DNA of 64,000 nt from Cruorifilaria tuberocauda (Eukaryota > Nematoda > Chromadorea > Rhabditida > Onchocercidae), in the NCBI GenBank assembly GCA_013365365.1, contig JABVXU010000079.1, positions 1 through 64,000 of the forward strand, read 5' to 3'. A model generated the notes under the pieces. The model was given only the letters and a program-made list of their open reading frames with translations, was not told the origin of the DNA and searched no databases. The position numbers and the translations under genes are program-made. Of this stretch, positions 25,443 to 38,798 are shown piece after piece (within the stretch, counting starts at the first letter, position 1; every line of letters starts with the position of its first letter).

Positions 25443-27831
25443 ATGAAGATTGTAGACTTCATGGTATGGTTCTTCATATCATTTGTCCATTTTGCACTAG
25501 CAGTGGATAATGTTTTCCTTGGTGACAAGATTTATTATGCTGTGAATTGTGGTTCGTGTTATTTATGTTATCAAGGTTAAATCAAATTGAAGAATCGTTT
25601 AACTCATGCAGATTACTTGTTCATAGTTAATAAAACTTGAATGTCGCTAAAATATTACCGAGATATCGAGTCATTAAGTGTTCAACTGAAGATGGATAAA
25701 TCTTTCACTTGCTTTCTCATAGTCCTTTTCCAGAATGCAAGAAGAGAAAAATGGAATGTACGTTTGGGGAGCATTTTCATCATCCGTCATAATTATCGAT
25801 TGTGAATGATTGTTGATTGTAGAGTTCCCTATGATTATCAGTTCTTTCCAAGAAATATAATGAAAAAGCATTTCTTCTTAAGAATTATGAAGTTCTTCAG
25901 GATCTTAAAATTTTCATTTAGTTTTATTTACATTTCTGTTATTAGGAAATCTGTTGCATCTCATTCAGTAGTGGCGTGCGTACTTATGCTTTTCTATTTC
26001 TTTGTTGGAGATGAACTTGAAGAAGAGAAGAGTTAATGTTTTTTTAGTGGCATGTGATTCGGTAGCAGTAGTACTACATTTAAAGTTATTCTAGTGCATA
26101 AATCTGGCAACTATTGAATGAAAGTTTCTTCAAAAAAAGTTATCTTCATATATTATAGGTGGACTGGCACATATAGATCTTAATGGTGTCCATTATCAAG
26201 CAGATCCGTTACGCCTTGGTATTGCATCTGATTTTGGCACCAGACTAATGATAATGAGGGTTGATCCACGTGATGCTATTCTTTATCAGACTGAAAGGTT
26301 AATACATTTAATAACAATCGAGTGATATTGGGCAACATAAAATTTTACTTGAACCATATTCAATTTCATTATCTGTAATGATTTAATAAACATATTCTGT
26401 GCTAAAAATAAGTAGTATTATTAATTAACAAGTATTATTGATTACTGTAATGAATAAAAACATCTATTACTTCTTTTTTACTATTTTATGTAGAAAAATG
26501 GAAATTTTACTTTTACTTTATCATTTGAAAGGTTTAACCATAGTGATGTCATTGATTGTAGATTAATGAAAACTTGTCAAACTTATTTGGTAATGCTAAT
26601 AGATTTTCAGATATCACACAGAAGATTTCAGTTATACGATACCATTACCAAAGGATAATGGCGAATACACACTAGTCCTCAAATTTTGTGAAGTTTATTT
26701 TCAATCTTCGCAACAAAAGGTAGCTGTTATTTGCTTCTGTAGACTCATCTGGAAAGTTTATAATAATTATTCGAGAGAACCATTTTAGACCATGTTCAAT
26801 TGTTATTTCTTTGCATTTAGGTATTTGATGTTCTACTTAACGATGAAGTAGTGATCCCAGAGTTAGATATATTCAAGGAAGCAGAGGGCATTGGAGTTGC
26901 TTATGATCGCCTACTAACATTTTATGTAAATAACTTCTTGTTATTTGAAAACAAAGCGTAATACTTCTTGATTTTAGAACAGATATATCTCACTTAATAT
27001 TTTGATTATGAATTCTTTTTATCCTCCATATCAAAAAGTCGGGTTTTCCCAAAAGTGAACGGGATTATTTTTCCAATACTAATGCGATTAGAAGATAACA
27101 TTGTATTTAAAAATTAACAGTGTGCTTAATGGATTAAATCACTTCGTGGAGTCTTCTTAAATTCTTTATATTTATGTAGGCTTAAGAAGTTGTAAATATC
27201 GGATTTGCAGGTTGAAAATGGTGTTCTGATATATGGAGACCGACGTGATTCATCTGGATATATGAAAATCACATTAGCCAAGGCGTGTTTTCTTTTTCAT
27301 TTGTCGTTTTTGTCGTTATTGTAGCGTTGCGAAACGAACAGTAACACTTACAGCATTTCAAGGAAAACTTTGCTGAAATTCTGAGTTATTGAAGTAATAT
27401 CATTTTTCAGAGTGCTTTGGATAATCCGAAAATAAACGCATTTTACATTTATCGTGGCCCCAAAACGGTGATTCATTTAAAATCAAATCTTGATTAATAT
27501 AATGAAATTATGAGAATATTGAACTTTCATAAAAAATGAAATGCAATAGCTTCATTAAGTTTGTGGAAAATATGTATTTAGTCGTTAAGTTTTTAAGGAT
27601 ATCCCGCTTCTACGAGACTTATCATTTGATGATGGAATAGAGGAAGAGGAAGAAGAGAAGGAATTTAACGAAGAAGCAAACATAAAGTTGCGAAATGAGG
27701 CCAGTCGCTTCGAAGATGAGCCGTTAGTGAAAGATCCGTATGCCGATCAGGATACAAGCCTTATGTTCATACCATTCCTAATAGCCTTCGCTTGTTTTTT
27801 TCCTGTTTTATTCTGTTTATGTAAATTATAA
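25443..27831 (+). CDS. mlec: Malectin, ER membrane lectin for diglucosylated N-glycans
   Basis: Seven exons (25443-25551, 26159-26297, 26611-26719, 26821-26925, 27211-27282, 27411-27467, 27598-27831) give 274 residues, close to the vertebrate protein. A signal peptide (about 21 residues, [13 protein letters not shown]) leads into the lectin domain: [55 protein letters not shown]. An acidic stretch (EEEEEEKEF) follows, then a C-terminal membrane anchor ending [10 protein letters not shown]. This order is diagnostic. Malectin binds Glc2-high-mannose glycans in the ER and works with ribophorin I in quality control. The SDFG at the start of the domain is SDYG in vertebrates. The exon 5/6 junction is ambiguous: either an AAG|GC donor, or a GT donor two bases later with an acceptor shifted by the same amount; both keep the frame and length. 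Confidence 0.93.
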
Positions 27832-29031
27832 CTCAACTTATTTTTCTTAGCTGGTTTCCCTCGATCTCATCAAGCTGTAGACCTCAGAAAAACTTTCCCA
27901 TTTCCGTTCTGCTTTTGTCTCTAAAATAACCAGGTACTGTTTACCTAATTCTTTTAAACTGAACCATTCGACACTCAAAGTTATAAGAACTGTCGTACTT
28001 TTATCTAATGTTATGTTTGTTGCAAAAAATATTCCGGAACTCTGCTATTTTCATATCATGCTGTTTGTTTAATGAACTTCATGAGAAGGAAATCCAACGT
28101 TGTTGTAACCTCTGATACTCGTTTAGTTATTTTATGTCTCAGATTCTAATATTCGCTAGTTGTTTCATGTTTTGCATATGTGTTTCTAAGTGCACGTTGC
28201 AATGGATAGTTCAGGGGGACTCTTTTTCTGTCTTTGCCTTTTCACCAGCCGATCAATTGGTATTCATCCTTTTGTGATATGCTTGCTTTATTATAATTGT
28301 TCATCCATAATTTTAATACGTATATAATATTTCCACGGGCATTGCGGATTCGGTTTTTTAATAGGCATTAACATTTGTTATCGATTTAATTGATTCATGT
28401 AAATTTCTTTAATTGTGTAAAAACGTTTCCTTATATTTCAAGGTTTTGTCGAGAGTTGTTAGATCGGTTCTCTTACTTTTGCTTTTTGCTTATACAACTT
28501 TGCTATTTTTTGATAGTTGGAGATATTTTAGAAAAATCTTGCTGGTTTTCCCTTTTCTTCTTTTCCCTGATAGCGTACAGTCCTGCCAAAATAATAAAAT
28601 GCTATTTCATGGTGATTTGTTTTTAGCTATTGAAACGGTGTATTTTGTTTGTTGATTTATTATTCTGTGTAGACGATGTCAATAAAATTTTGAGCAATAA
28701 TTCAGTCATAATTTCTTTGGTCTTTCTTGCGTTGTTTTAATACTCTCCGTATTATATCACATAAGAGTTCTCTAATTGCAGAAAATTATAGTTCAGTCAT
28801 TCTGAAAGAAATTTGTTGTTACTCAGAATCCATCATCATACTGGACTTTCAAGCACAATGATGAAATCCGGCAAAATATTTTTATGGAATTACTCTCACA
28901 AAATAAAGATACTTTTAAGGAGCTCATGACTGTCGAATTCTGTACGTCTGTTTTAATTTTTATACAGATAGTGAAGGAAAAACACGAACAAAATTCTTCA
29001 TCCTTATTAATATCTACAGAGTCGACGTACT
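27832..29031. other. Spacer between malectin and wrn-1
   Basis: Same-strand spacer of 1.2 kb. AATAAA signals at 28593-28598 and 28681-28686 could end a long malectin 3' UTR. ATCTACAG, with RNA resuming at 29020, is a candidate spliced-leader acceptor 12 nt before the next ATG. No gene was recognised. Confidence 0.5.
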
Positions 29032-32000
29032 ATGAACACTGACAGTGTACCACCTGCGAATGCTCTTCGATTACTTAAGAAATTCTTTGGCCATAACAGT
29101 TTCCGGCCTTTACAATGGACGGTAATTCAAAATGCCTTAAGCAGGAAAGATCAAATAGTAGTGATGTCTACAGGTAATTTTTTTTCCTCTCGAAATGTTC
29201 ATACTTGTTTAATTGTTAACGGTTTCGAATATACATTGATTATTCGATCTATCTCAGGTTATGGTAAAAGTGTTTGCTACCAACTGCCATCACTGTATAC
29301 TGAAAAATTAACCATTATTGTATCTCCATTGATTTCTCTCATGAATGATCAAGTAGAAAATGCTCGGTGAGTTATTACTTTTATCATCAAATATATAAAT
29401 TACATGTATATGTTATCAGATTTAAAAAACCGAAGTTTATGAAATAATTATAGGAGTAATGGTATCCAAGCAGCTTGTATAAGTGGTGAAACGAATTCGG
29501 ATGAGCGGCGGTTAATCCTTGCTTGTGACGATCTGCGCTTGCTTTATGTTACTCCTGAATTTGCTCTCCATTGTGATTCATTGTTGAAACAAATTCATAA
29601 AAGTAAGATTGATATCTTTAATGAGAAACTATGTAATCGGAAATCTTACCTAATTTTAATTTACCCACAATTTGTATTTACATATATAAATTGAATATTC
29701 TTTTTGCGATACTTAGTTGACATATTTAATAAGCTACTATCTGTATGTAAATTGAACAAACCTATTTAGATGTTAATTTGCTGGCAATCGATGAAGCTCA
29801 TTGCGTTTCTGAATGGGGGCACGAATTTCGGCCCAGCTATCGGCAGTTGGCAAAAGTCCGTGATATCTTTGGTAAAAACGTTCCAATGATGGCACTCACG
29901 GCTACAGCTACACAACAAGTCAGAATAGATATTGCTAATAGTTTGCAACTTCAAGAACCAATCATCACACTTGCGCCGCTGGATAGGTCCAGAATACCAG
30001 AATTTATAATTTTTGTTGTACATATAAGTATATTCCTCAGAAATTTGATGTTCAAGACTATTGCCTATCTCTGATGATACATGTTAATAGCATACATTGT
30101 TAATACTATCTAACATGGTTCTCTATCTGTCTGGTGAAAAGTTCTGTCCATTTTAATAATGATTTCAAGAATCATACCTAAATTTCCAGGCCAAATTTAT
30201 ATTTGTCCGTACGCTCTCCAACGGATCTTGAAGGCTTATTACATTTGCTTAGTGAAGATGAAAAAAATGGAAAACATTTCGGTGGTTCAACGATCATCTA
30301 TTGCTGCACTCGCATTATAGTTGATGAAGTCTACGAATGTTTATCTAGTGAGAGCTTCATTCATAATAAAAACCTACATAGATTTATAGACCTGCTGAGA
30401 TTGGTTTCGTATTATTGTTAGATTGACTTATATTAATATGCATAAACATAGCATAACTAAAACTTCAAATAATACAAATAATACAGAGAAAGGAGTGCAG
30501 TGCGTGCGTTATCATGCAGGGTTGTCAGCAATAGCAAAGCGAAAAGCTCACGAATCTTTCATGAAAAATCGCATAACAACGATTATTGCAACAGTAGCAT
30601 TCGGTATGGGAATTGATAAACCGGACGTGCGTAATGTTATTCATTATGGAGGTTACTATTTAACTTTGTATTTTTCATTACATTTCTCCAATTATCAGTT
30701 TTATGATTTGTTGTGGATTTTTCGAACCAGTTACATGTCAGTTATCATTCTTTTTATTACAAGTTTTAGCCCCAAAAAATATGGAAAGTTATTATCAAGA
30801 AATTGGAAGAGCAGGTCGTGACGGTTGTCCCAGCAAATGTATCGTATTTTACAAAGACATAGAACTGACTAAGCATCGGTTATTATTTTATAATCCCTTG
30901 TGTATATTTTCCATTTCTTATCTCCTCTACTTTTTCATTAAAAATACACTAATTTCGAAATAGGTTATTGGAATTAATATGTAATAAAAGAGAATAATTT
31001 TGTAGTAAAATTTTGCGAGAACTTTAATTACTCACTAATTAATATTTTAGAAGGACAGAACGCAAAAAAACTTGATATTTATATTTCATTCATCTCTAGT
31101 ATTGCAGACATTGCATATTGGGAGAGCACAGCTCGAAAGAACAGTACAAGAAACATTTGCTAGAAATGCTTTCATCAATGGAACGATTTCTTCACGCGAC
31201 AAGCTGTAGGCGGTCGTCAGTGCCTTCCTCCTTATTTGTTTCATGTCTTTTTTGCACACTTCTATTGATTCTCTAGAACGAATTGGCATAATTTCTGTTG
31301 AAATTATTCTTCTGTATAATAGATCTTGGATGAAACTGCATGAGAAGTGGTGGTATTTTGCTGCTTTATACTAGCGCGAATTTCTATAATAATTTATAGC
31401 CTCATAGTTTGCCCATGAATAAGCTCTTTATTACTGCTTCTAAAAGTTACGACTATATAAGTTTGTGAAAAATTTAAACACTGATTAAAGGTAATTTTTT
31501 TCAAAAACGGGGTTCCAAAAAAAACAAGCAATTTTCTGAATGAATTTATTATTATTCTGTCACACGATTACAGATATTTGTAGCATTATAAAATTTTAAT
31601 CAAAAATTCAAAATGACATTCATTTATTTAGTATGCTATTATCCCATTTTGATGAACGCGTGAAAAAAGAAGCGGCAAGTGCAGGATGTTGTGATATATG
31701 CGATCAACTCATCCGTTCTGAAAATAGTTCCATCGATCGTTCATTAAATAATTTGAGAAATTATGGTGATGAGGCGCTAATATTGCTTCGAGCTATAAGA
31801 ATTTTGGGGGGATATACTGGTCTAGGGAAAGTGGTCGATTTCGTCAAGGGGGTAACATTATTTTCATTGCGGTAAAACCAAAAGTCTATATCTATACTAA
31901 TTATTGATTAAATATGTTATGTTCTTTATAGTGAAATGTTTCACAAATATTAATCACTGATTAAATACCATATATTTGAGATTAATTTTAGAATAGCTGT

Positions 32001-34612
32001 TGGTTTGTATGATATTTTCAATGTTGAGAAAAATGATTACCGATTATTTCGTAGAAAACAAATATTTCTGTAACATAAATAATCTTTATTGCAGAAAGCA
32101 AATGTCAACCAAGCAAATCAAAGAAGCGAATATTATGGATCAGGAAAGCATAAAACAGAAGTTTTTTGGAAAGAGCTGGGTCGTATACTGAGAATGAATG
32201 GTTACATTATTGAAAAAAAAAGCTTTTTTAACAATTTCGCTCATCTTATATCACTTTCTGATAAAGGACAAAATTGGTTGTACGGAAAGAACAGGGTTAC
32301 ATTTTATTTTTTTAGTATTGATGTGCAAGATTTCTATTACTTTGACTGATTATTCATATATAGATGATCTTCATCATCGGAATTTCAAAATGAGAAAAAT
32401 ACACGACTTTTAATGATTACCTGAAAACTTCAAAATACTTATAAATATAGCTCCGATGATTTTCAAAATCCCAGGAACTTTACTTTGAATCAACACCCTT
32501 GTTAACTGGACGAATTCGAGTAAATGATGGACATTACATATCTCAAAATAGCGAACCGCTTTTTTCGAAGTAAATTTTTTTCTACTTTTTCAATACGTTT
32601 TCGTGTACCAGAAGTTATTATACTAGAACATATTCAAAAAAGAAATCGTTATCAACGTACATATTTCAGAACATTAAATTTTACAAAACAGCGTGAATGG
32701 AAAGATTGCAATTACTACGGCGAATTGCACTCGAGAGACATCACTGCTTCTGTAAGTGAATAAAGAAATAGCAATTTAAAACATGTTTACTTATTACTAC
32801 TTATCATTGTAATTAATTCAATGCTGTATTTATGGATTGGATTAGATTTTACTTTAGAAGCTTATATTGCCATTTAACGATTTATTAACTCCACTTCTAC
32901 ACATTTATTGTAGCGTCAGCTCGAAAAGGTATTATTTGAGACCCGTACAAATCTGGCTGTAGAATATAATTCTAGTGCCCACATTATTGCATCAAATAAA
33001 TGTATCCAGCAGTTAGCAACGCTACGACCATCTTGGTTTGTCTATAAAGATAATAGTAAATGATTTATCGAATATAAAAAGCAACTGTAATTCTATGAAT
33101 TATTTTTTATCTTATGAGAAATTTGAATGTGAACAATTTAGCACTCAAAATAAAGTTGCTATTAATAAGTTTTTCTTAATATTCAGTGTTTCTCACTGGA
33201 AATCATGATCTTTTTAGCATGCAGAATCTATCTATGATCGAGGAAATGACGGAAGAAAGACAACGAAATTTTGGACAAAACCTTGTAAATACAATAATAG
33301 AATTCTGTACTGTTCATAATATCTCTATGGATTGCATGGCTGATTCAGCTGTATGTTTGGCATGATTTTCTATAGAAGAAGGATGCAGTTTTCATTAAGC
33401 AAAAGACCACATAGTTGAATTCATGAAGTAGTGGAGCGGTGCACACGCGTTGTGCGAAAAATTTAGTTGATTATAGTGATCCTGTAAATAACACATGATT
33501 TCAGTTGCCGAAAGAGATAGAGGAAGAAATGAGTACATTGAATGAAGCCTATATTGATGTTTATCGAAATCATATCAGGGAAAAATTGTCACTGGTTGGT
33601 TAACGATCGCTACCAGTATAAATGCAAATCTGTATTTTATAAAACTTTTTATATAAAATTTGTGAAAGAAAAAAGAAAATATGAAAATAAGTGCGATTAC
33701 ATTGCTTTCGGGATTCTTTTTGGGTTAAAAATTATTGTAGAAAAATTGGTGAGGAATTTGATAAGCAACATTTTTCGCAGCTTTTATTAAATTTTTTCTT
33801 AAATTACATTTGAAATTTGCGATTGCAGAAGAAATTTTAGCTCACATTTTAAAACGAATATTAGGTCATAACTGCTTCAATAAAATGCAGTTGTTTTCCG
33901 GCGAAAATATTATTGATTGAAATGAGCGTTGTTTGATTTAAGGGTGATTTAGCGGAGCTGCACGCCATGAGCGAAGGTACTGCAGCATCTTATTTTGTGA
34001 AATTCGTGAAGAATGGTTTACCAATATATCTGGATGTTATTGGCATAAAGAAACAGCATATAGATATTGTTCACGATACTATTCGAGGAAATGGATCAGG
34101 TAATCCTTAGAATCAGTGGGAGAAGTTCAAACTCCCAAATCTAGTTAAAAATACAGCAACATTTGAAAATGTAAAAAGCAAAAATATTCAAATATGGCTG
34201 CCATTTTAATACCATTGATGTAAAGAGGATTTTATCGAAGGAATTAGTTCATTTTATAATTAGTGAGTACGGAAAAAGAAGTTTCTTTACAAGAAGAATT
34301 CCTGTTATTTGAACTTAATAACGCTGCGAAAAAATTCATTTAAATCTAATAAATTTAATTGTTACAGACATTTTACGTCTGAAGCCTATTATGGAAGCAC
34401 TTCCAAAAGATTTCATAGACTACAACCGGTTAAAAATTATTCTTGCGATCCTGGAATATGAATATGGTGTTACTGAAGAATCAGAAGAAACATCGTGCAG
34501 TACTGCGTCAACCGCGATCACCAAGAAACGAAATATTCCAGAATGGATGAAAATACAGGCACCGCACTCATCACAAAATAAAATAAGGAAAAAATCAAAC
34601 TTACTAAAGTAA
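29032..34612 (+). CDS. wrn-1: WRN-type RecQ DNA helicase lacking the exonuclease domain
   Basis: Seventeen exons (29032-29173, 29258-29366, 29454-29602, 29770-29986, 30190-30347, 30487-30651, 30770-30899, 31108-31212, 31632-31851, 32095-32295, 32475-32569, 32670-32751, 32914-33035, 33218-33350, 33505-33594, 33943-34099, 34368-34612) join in frame to 839 residues. Helicase motifs: [10 protein letters not shown] (motif 0), [13 protein letters not shown] (I), [16 protein letters not shown] (II), ALTATAT (III), [11 protein letters not shown] (V), [12 protein letters not shown] (VI). Zinc-binding cysteines follow ([19 protein letters not shown]), then an RQC winged helix ([16 protein letters not shown]) and an HRDC domain ([15 protein letters not shown]). 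The RQC and tail most resemble WRN. There is no N-terminal exonuclease: the ORF starts 20-odd residues before motif 0, as in C. elegans WRN-1. Likely role: unwinding replication and repair intermediates in the nucleus. Confidence 0.92.
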
Positions 34613-36607
34613 TTACATACTATGATAATCTCTTTGAATACTACACCTATAAACAAACCTTTGTATTAAATGCTCTGTTTCATCCTTGATCTCACTGAAC
34701 CATTTCTGCTCTAAATAAGTCACGCCCTCCTATTTCGTTCTTTCGCTAATTTATGTGCTCAATAAGTGATGATCCCAAAATTCTTCGTGTTTCTGTCACT
34801 ATTATTTTGAGAGATTATTAAACCTTTCATCTGCAGATCAAAATATTCTATCTATACAAATATAACGTACATTTCAATGTTCGCAATAACGTTAACTTCA
34901 TCAATCGGTTTTTCCTGTTGTCAGGCGGCTTGAAAACCATTCATTTTATATTTCCCAGCATTTCGATACTGAAATATGTCAGCAAATCGCATCTCATGCA
35001 TTTATCAGCAGTAAGATGTAATTTTAACAAACTTTTCGATATGGCTTTATGTCCTCCTAAATTATATTAAGAAAGATTGGTGTTCCTTATGTTCCTTTGT
35101 TGTTCAAACTACCTGCAACATTTGGAGTCACAGTCGAAATTTAGGTTTGTAACTCATTGTCGTGGAAGTTTTGGATTTCAGTTTGATTCACCTGCAAAAT
35201 TTTCTTAGGGTTTTCCTTTGTGCTGAGGATTTGTCGCTCCTACAATCGAATGGAATTTCTTTTTTAATCGTAATAGACATGATAGGAGAAGAAGATGGTT
35301 TCGTACAATCGAGTGAAATTGAGCTCTCTGCTGATCGTAGAAGTCGATACGAAAGCTTTATTTCAAACTGATGGTAATATTAATCAGTCAAGAAGAGTAA
35401 CCATGCCTCAGATCAATCTATGCCTTTAATAACCTTTTGTACGATTGTAAATCATGTCCGACCCACTCCTTATGAACTTTTGTACAATTATAAACAATAA
35501 GCTCACGAAAGTCCTTAGCAAAGCCTTGAGTAGCAATTAAATAATACATTCAGGAAGATGGAAAAATAACAATTTAGACAAATTTTATAAAATAATCTTA
35601 ATACTGAAAATATACAAACCGGCAAGATTATTTCAGTTTTCCGACACACATATTGATATTAGCGCAGGATAATGACAGTTTTAAGGTTTTAACTTGAATT
35701 AAAAATCATTAAATTCAAAATCAAAGTTTTTACGTTTAGTTTGAAGGTTATTGCTAAATTGTAATCGGAAATCTGTCTATGCAATTTTACCGTTAGTAAT
35801 ATTCCGAAGTGCAGAATCAAAAAAAAGTATTGCCTTAATCTATGTTCTTAGTTGTTGAATACAGAAATTAAAATTAACAAGATGAAATTACTTGATAAAT
35901 AAACGAATAGCATTATATCATTATTTAGTATCTGTTGAATACTTATTATCTTGACCATTTATATTTTTTGTTGTTTTACTGATTTCATTTGTAAAAAATT
36001 GAATTGTAAAATAAAGGGAGAAAAATACAAAGAAAAAAACTGATTTGGTCTATTATATAAACAAATGGATCTTAGACTATTCTCAAAAGGATATTTCTTT
36101 TCCTTTTCCTAATTAATAATTAAGCAGCCTTATTAAGTCTCGAAGTTACTTCCTAATTTATAAGTTATTATTTAGGGACTAATTCATTAGTTAATAATGT
36201 TATCTTGGAAAAGGAATATAGAGAGAAAATATATTTTTCTCTTGCAAGTTAATTATGTTTTGTAATTTGTTTATTATATATCAATTTGTCATTTATAAAA
36301 TATCATAAAGCTAATTATTCTTTCAACCTTTTGATATAGTCGAAATTCACAGGAAGTTAGATCATAAACAAACAGATATTCAAAGGCAAGCTACTCTTGT
36401 TGTCTTCCCGTTATTTTTTTAAATTCAACCAACAGCTTCACAATACCTTTATTTACTTTCATTACATATTTCTCCGTGCACATCTCACAAATACCTCTCT
36501 TTTCAATTATTTGTTTTATTTTTTAAATTAACTATGTAAAATTATTTCAGCATTTCAAGATTTTATATTACTTTTGAAAAAACGTGCTTGAAAAAGGAAA
36601 ATTCCGG
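34613..36607. other. Intergenic region, wrn-1 to methyltransferase gene
   Basis: About 2 kb, strongly AT-rich. A 69-codon plus frame at 35162-35371 has no recognisable similarity and no supporting splice context. An ATTTCAG ending at 36550, 57 nt before the next start, is a candidate trans- or cis-splice acceptor. Confidence 0.5.
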
Positions 36608-38644
36608 ATGGCACAAATAGCAAATTCAGAGATAACAACGTCTTCTATCGCCGATTTCACTTCACAGGAGTGGAAAGTGAAGTCAATTATTCAGAGTGAG
36701 ATTTCACGTGATGAAACATCGTTGGATGATATAATTCCGGAACTTTCTTCGGCTTCTGAACATGCTATTAATGTACAAAATTTCATCCTTTTAATTAATA
36801 AAAATTTGCACTTTTAATTGATATTAAATTCAAATATTTCATTGTTCTGAAGTTTTTTTCATTTAACAAATGGATAAGTGTATTTGTCTGTTAATCTAAG
36901 CTGATAAGAGGATCCCATTGAGGTCATGTAAATGCTGCAATCAGTAAACTCTGAATGCAGAATCCAGCTGTTCTATTTAATTTCCCTTTATATTTGTTAA
37001 TAATGCAGACATGTTTAGTTCGATGCGGAAGAATATCTTCAAGCATTCTATTCTATACCAACAAAAGATGTAGCAATGCAAACTATACTTTTTTTTCTTC
37101 CCGGAATTCTCTATTGGATTCCAGAAAAAATTCGAACATTGCTCGATCTTGGAGCTGGTTTACTTCTTTTTCTGCCTTGCTTTTCCGTTTGTGGTTTGAT
37201 TATTATGAAGCTTTTTTTGCATCAAAACAAAAAAATAATCTCTCAACATTGCTTGACAATCCAATTGAGTTACATTCAAAAGTATCTTTAAATAAGATCC
37301 ATTATTGAAATATGCAATTGCTAAAGTAGAATTTAAAAGATTTATTAAAATATTTCTGCATTAGTTGAGGAAGATTTAAATTTATTCATCTTCCAAAATA
37401 AATTCCGAAACTCATCTCTTTTTATTTAGGTCCCACCGTTTATGTGCCAATAATATTCCGGAAACATACCAAGCACATCTACAGTGCAGATTGTGCTGAA
37501 ACTAGTTGTGAGATGTTGAAAGATTGGGTTGAAAACAAGTCATCATTTGATTGGACGGAAATGTGCAGATGGATAGCTTGTATCGAAAATTCAAATGAAT
37601 CACCGGCTATGATGGAAGAGAACGCCCGTGGCAGATTTAAAGCTGTCTTGAGAGTAATTTCGCATCTTCAGAGCTTCCAGCTTTTCTATTCTAGCTATTG
37701 AATGATGCATCCGTCAGAATTCACAATTGCGTAGTTCGACTCGAAGAAATTTGCAACAATTTCACGTATTAGATCAATTTCAAATGCTAGACTAATTTCA
37801 GGCTGACGTGCATACTGAACCAGTCATCAAATGCATGCATTACAAACGCTCAGACAATGACTACATTCCCCAACAGTTTCATGTTGTTGTGACCATATTT
37901 TGTTTAGAATATTCGAGCGAAAATTTGGAAGGTTATCGTCGTGCAGTACGAAATGCGGTAAACTTGATCGAGTCAAACGGATTTTTGGTCAGTTATAGTC
38001 ATTCAAAATTATTTTGAAATCCTTTGTCGACAAGGTAGATTATCATTTCGTCCAAAGTATAATCAACATCTAACTTCTCATTTCAATTCTACGAGATGTA
38101 CTAATCACACTGCCGAAGTCTTCCCTACTTTTGTGATGAACAGAAAAGAAAAACAAGTAGAAATAAAGCATAATTATTCATAACAATAAAGGCTTCTGTT
38201 TCTTTAATTTAGCCTACCGTAAAAATACCATTTATTTCGTCTGATTTGGAAGTTCAAACCTTTATCGTTTTATTCTCGCATAATTCAAAATAAACTACCC
38301 AAAATCTATGATTAAATTTTGGGTTTATAATTCAGATACAAGGCGGAGTTCTCCAAGCAAATGATTATTATTTTGGAAACAAACGATACAGATGTCATTA
38401 TTTGACCAGAGAACAGGTTATCGAATCTCTAAGGGTTATTTTTTCGAATTATTTTCTAATAATTTCATTAATATCTCATTAATACGATCTATTCCATGTA
38501 AAGAACGGAGATTCTGCATCGTAGATTTAATGAAAAGAACAACCTACATTTCAGGAGAACCACATGGCAGTAGAGGAAGATGGGAATTTCAAATGGTTTG
38601 AATTCAATGAAGTATTCCTCTTAGTGGCCAGGAAGAAAGCATGA
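36608..38644 (+). CDS. NNMT/PNMT/TEMT-family S-adenosylmethionine methyltransferase
   Basis: Six exons (36608-36772, 37019-37157, 37430-37653, 37802-37987, 38336-38434, 38555-38644) give 300 residues, typical of the family. Recognisable parts: FDAEEYLQAFYSIP (N-terminal Tyr-rich motif), LLDLGAGPTVYVPI (SAM motif I, residues about 95-108), HIYSADCAETSCEMLKDWV (motif II, acidic residue for the ribose) and a C-terminal FLLVARKK strand. Members methylate amine nitrogen of small molecules: nicotinamide, phenylethanolamine, indoleethylamine or thioethers. C. elegans has several paralogues (anmt genes). The substrate cannot be told from the sequence. The first about 55 residues are Ser/Thr/acidic and unlike the family. 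The gene is convergent with the NUP43 orthologue, the stops being only 154 bp apart. Confidence 0.88.
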
Positions 38645-38798
38645 AAATATACAACAGAAAAAAATTATTTTACCTTTTTCTATAATCTTTTAACTCAGCA
38701 AAAATTATTTTGCTTTGACATTAACTAATAACTGAAACAAAAATTCTACTTATATGATACCATTGAAACATTTACTGTCGACTGAAATGATTAGAGAA

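Noticed and set aside
31086..31289. Minus-strand frame over wrn-1 exon 8
   Set aside because: The plus-strand frame encodes the RecQ zinc-domain segment and splices in phase to exons 7 and 9.
35162..35371. 69-codon plus frame in the wrn-1 downstream spacer
   Set aside because: No recognisable motif, no plausible partner exons, and AT-rich surroundings.
37009..37308. Longer 117-codon plus frame overlapping methyltransferase exon 2
   Set aside because: The frame encoding LLDLGAG and the N-terminal Tyr motif is a different one and joins in phase to both neighbours.
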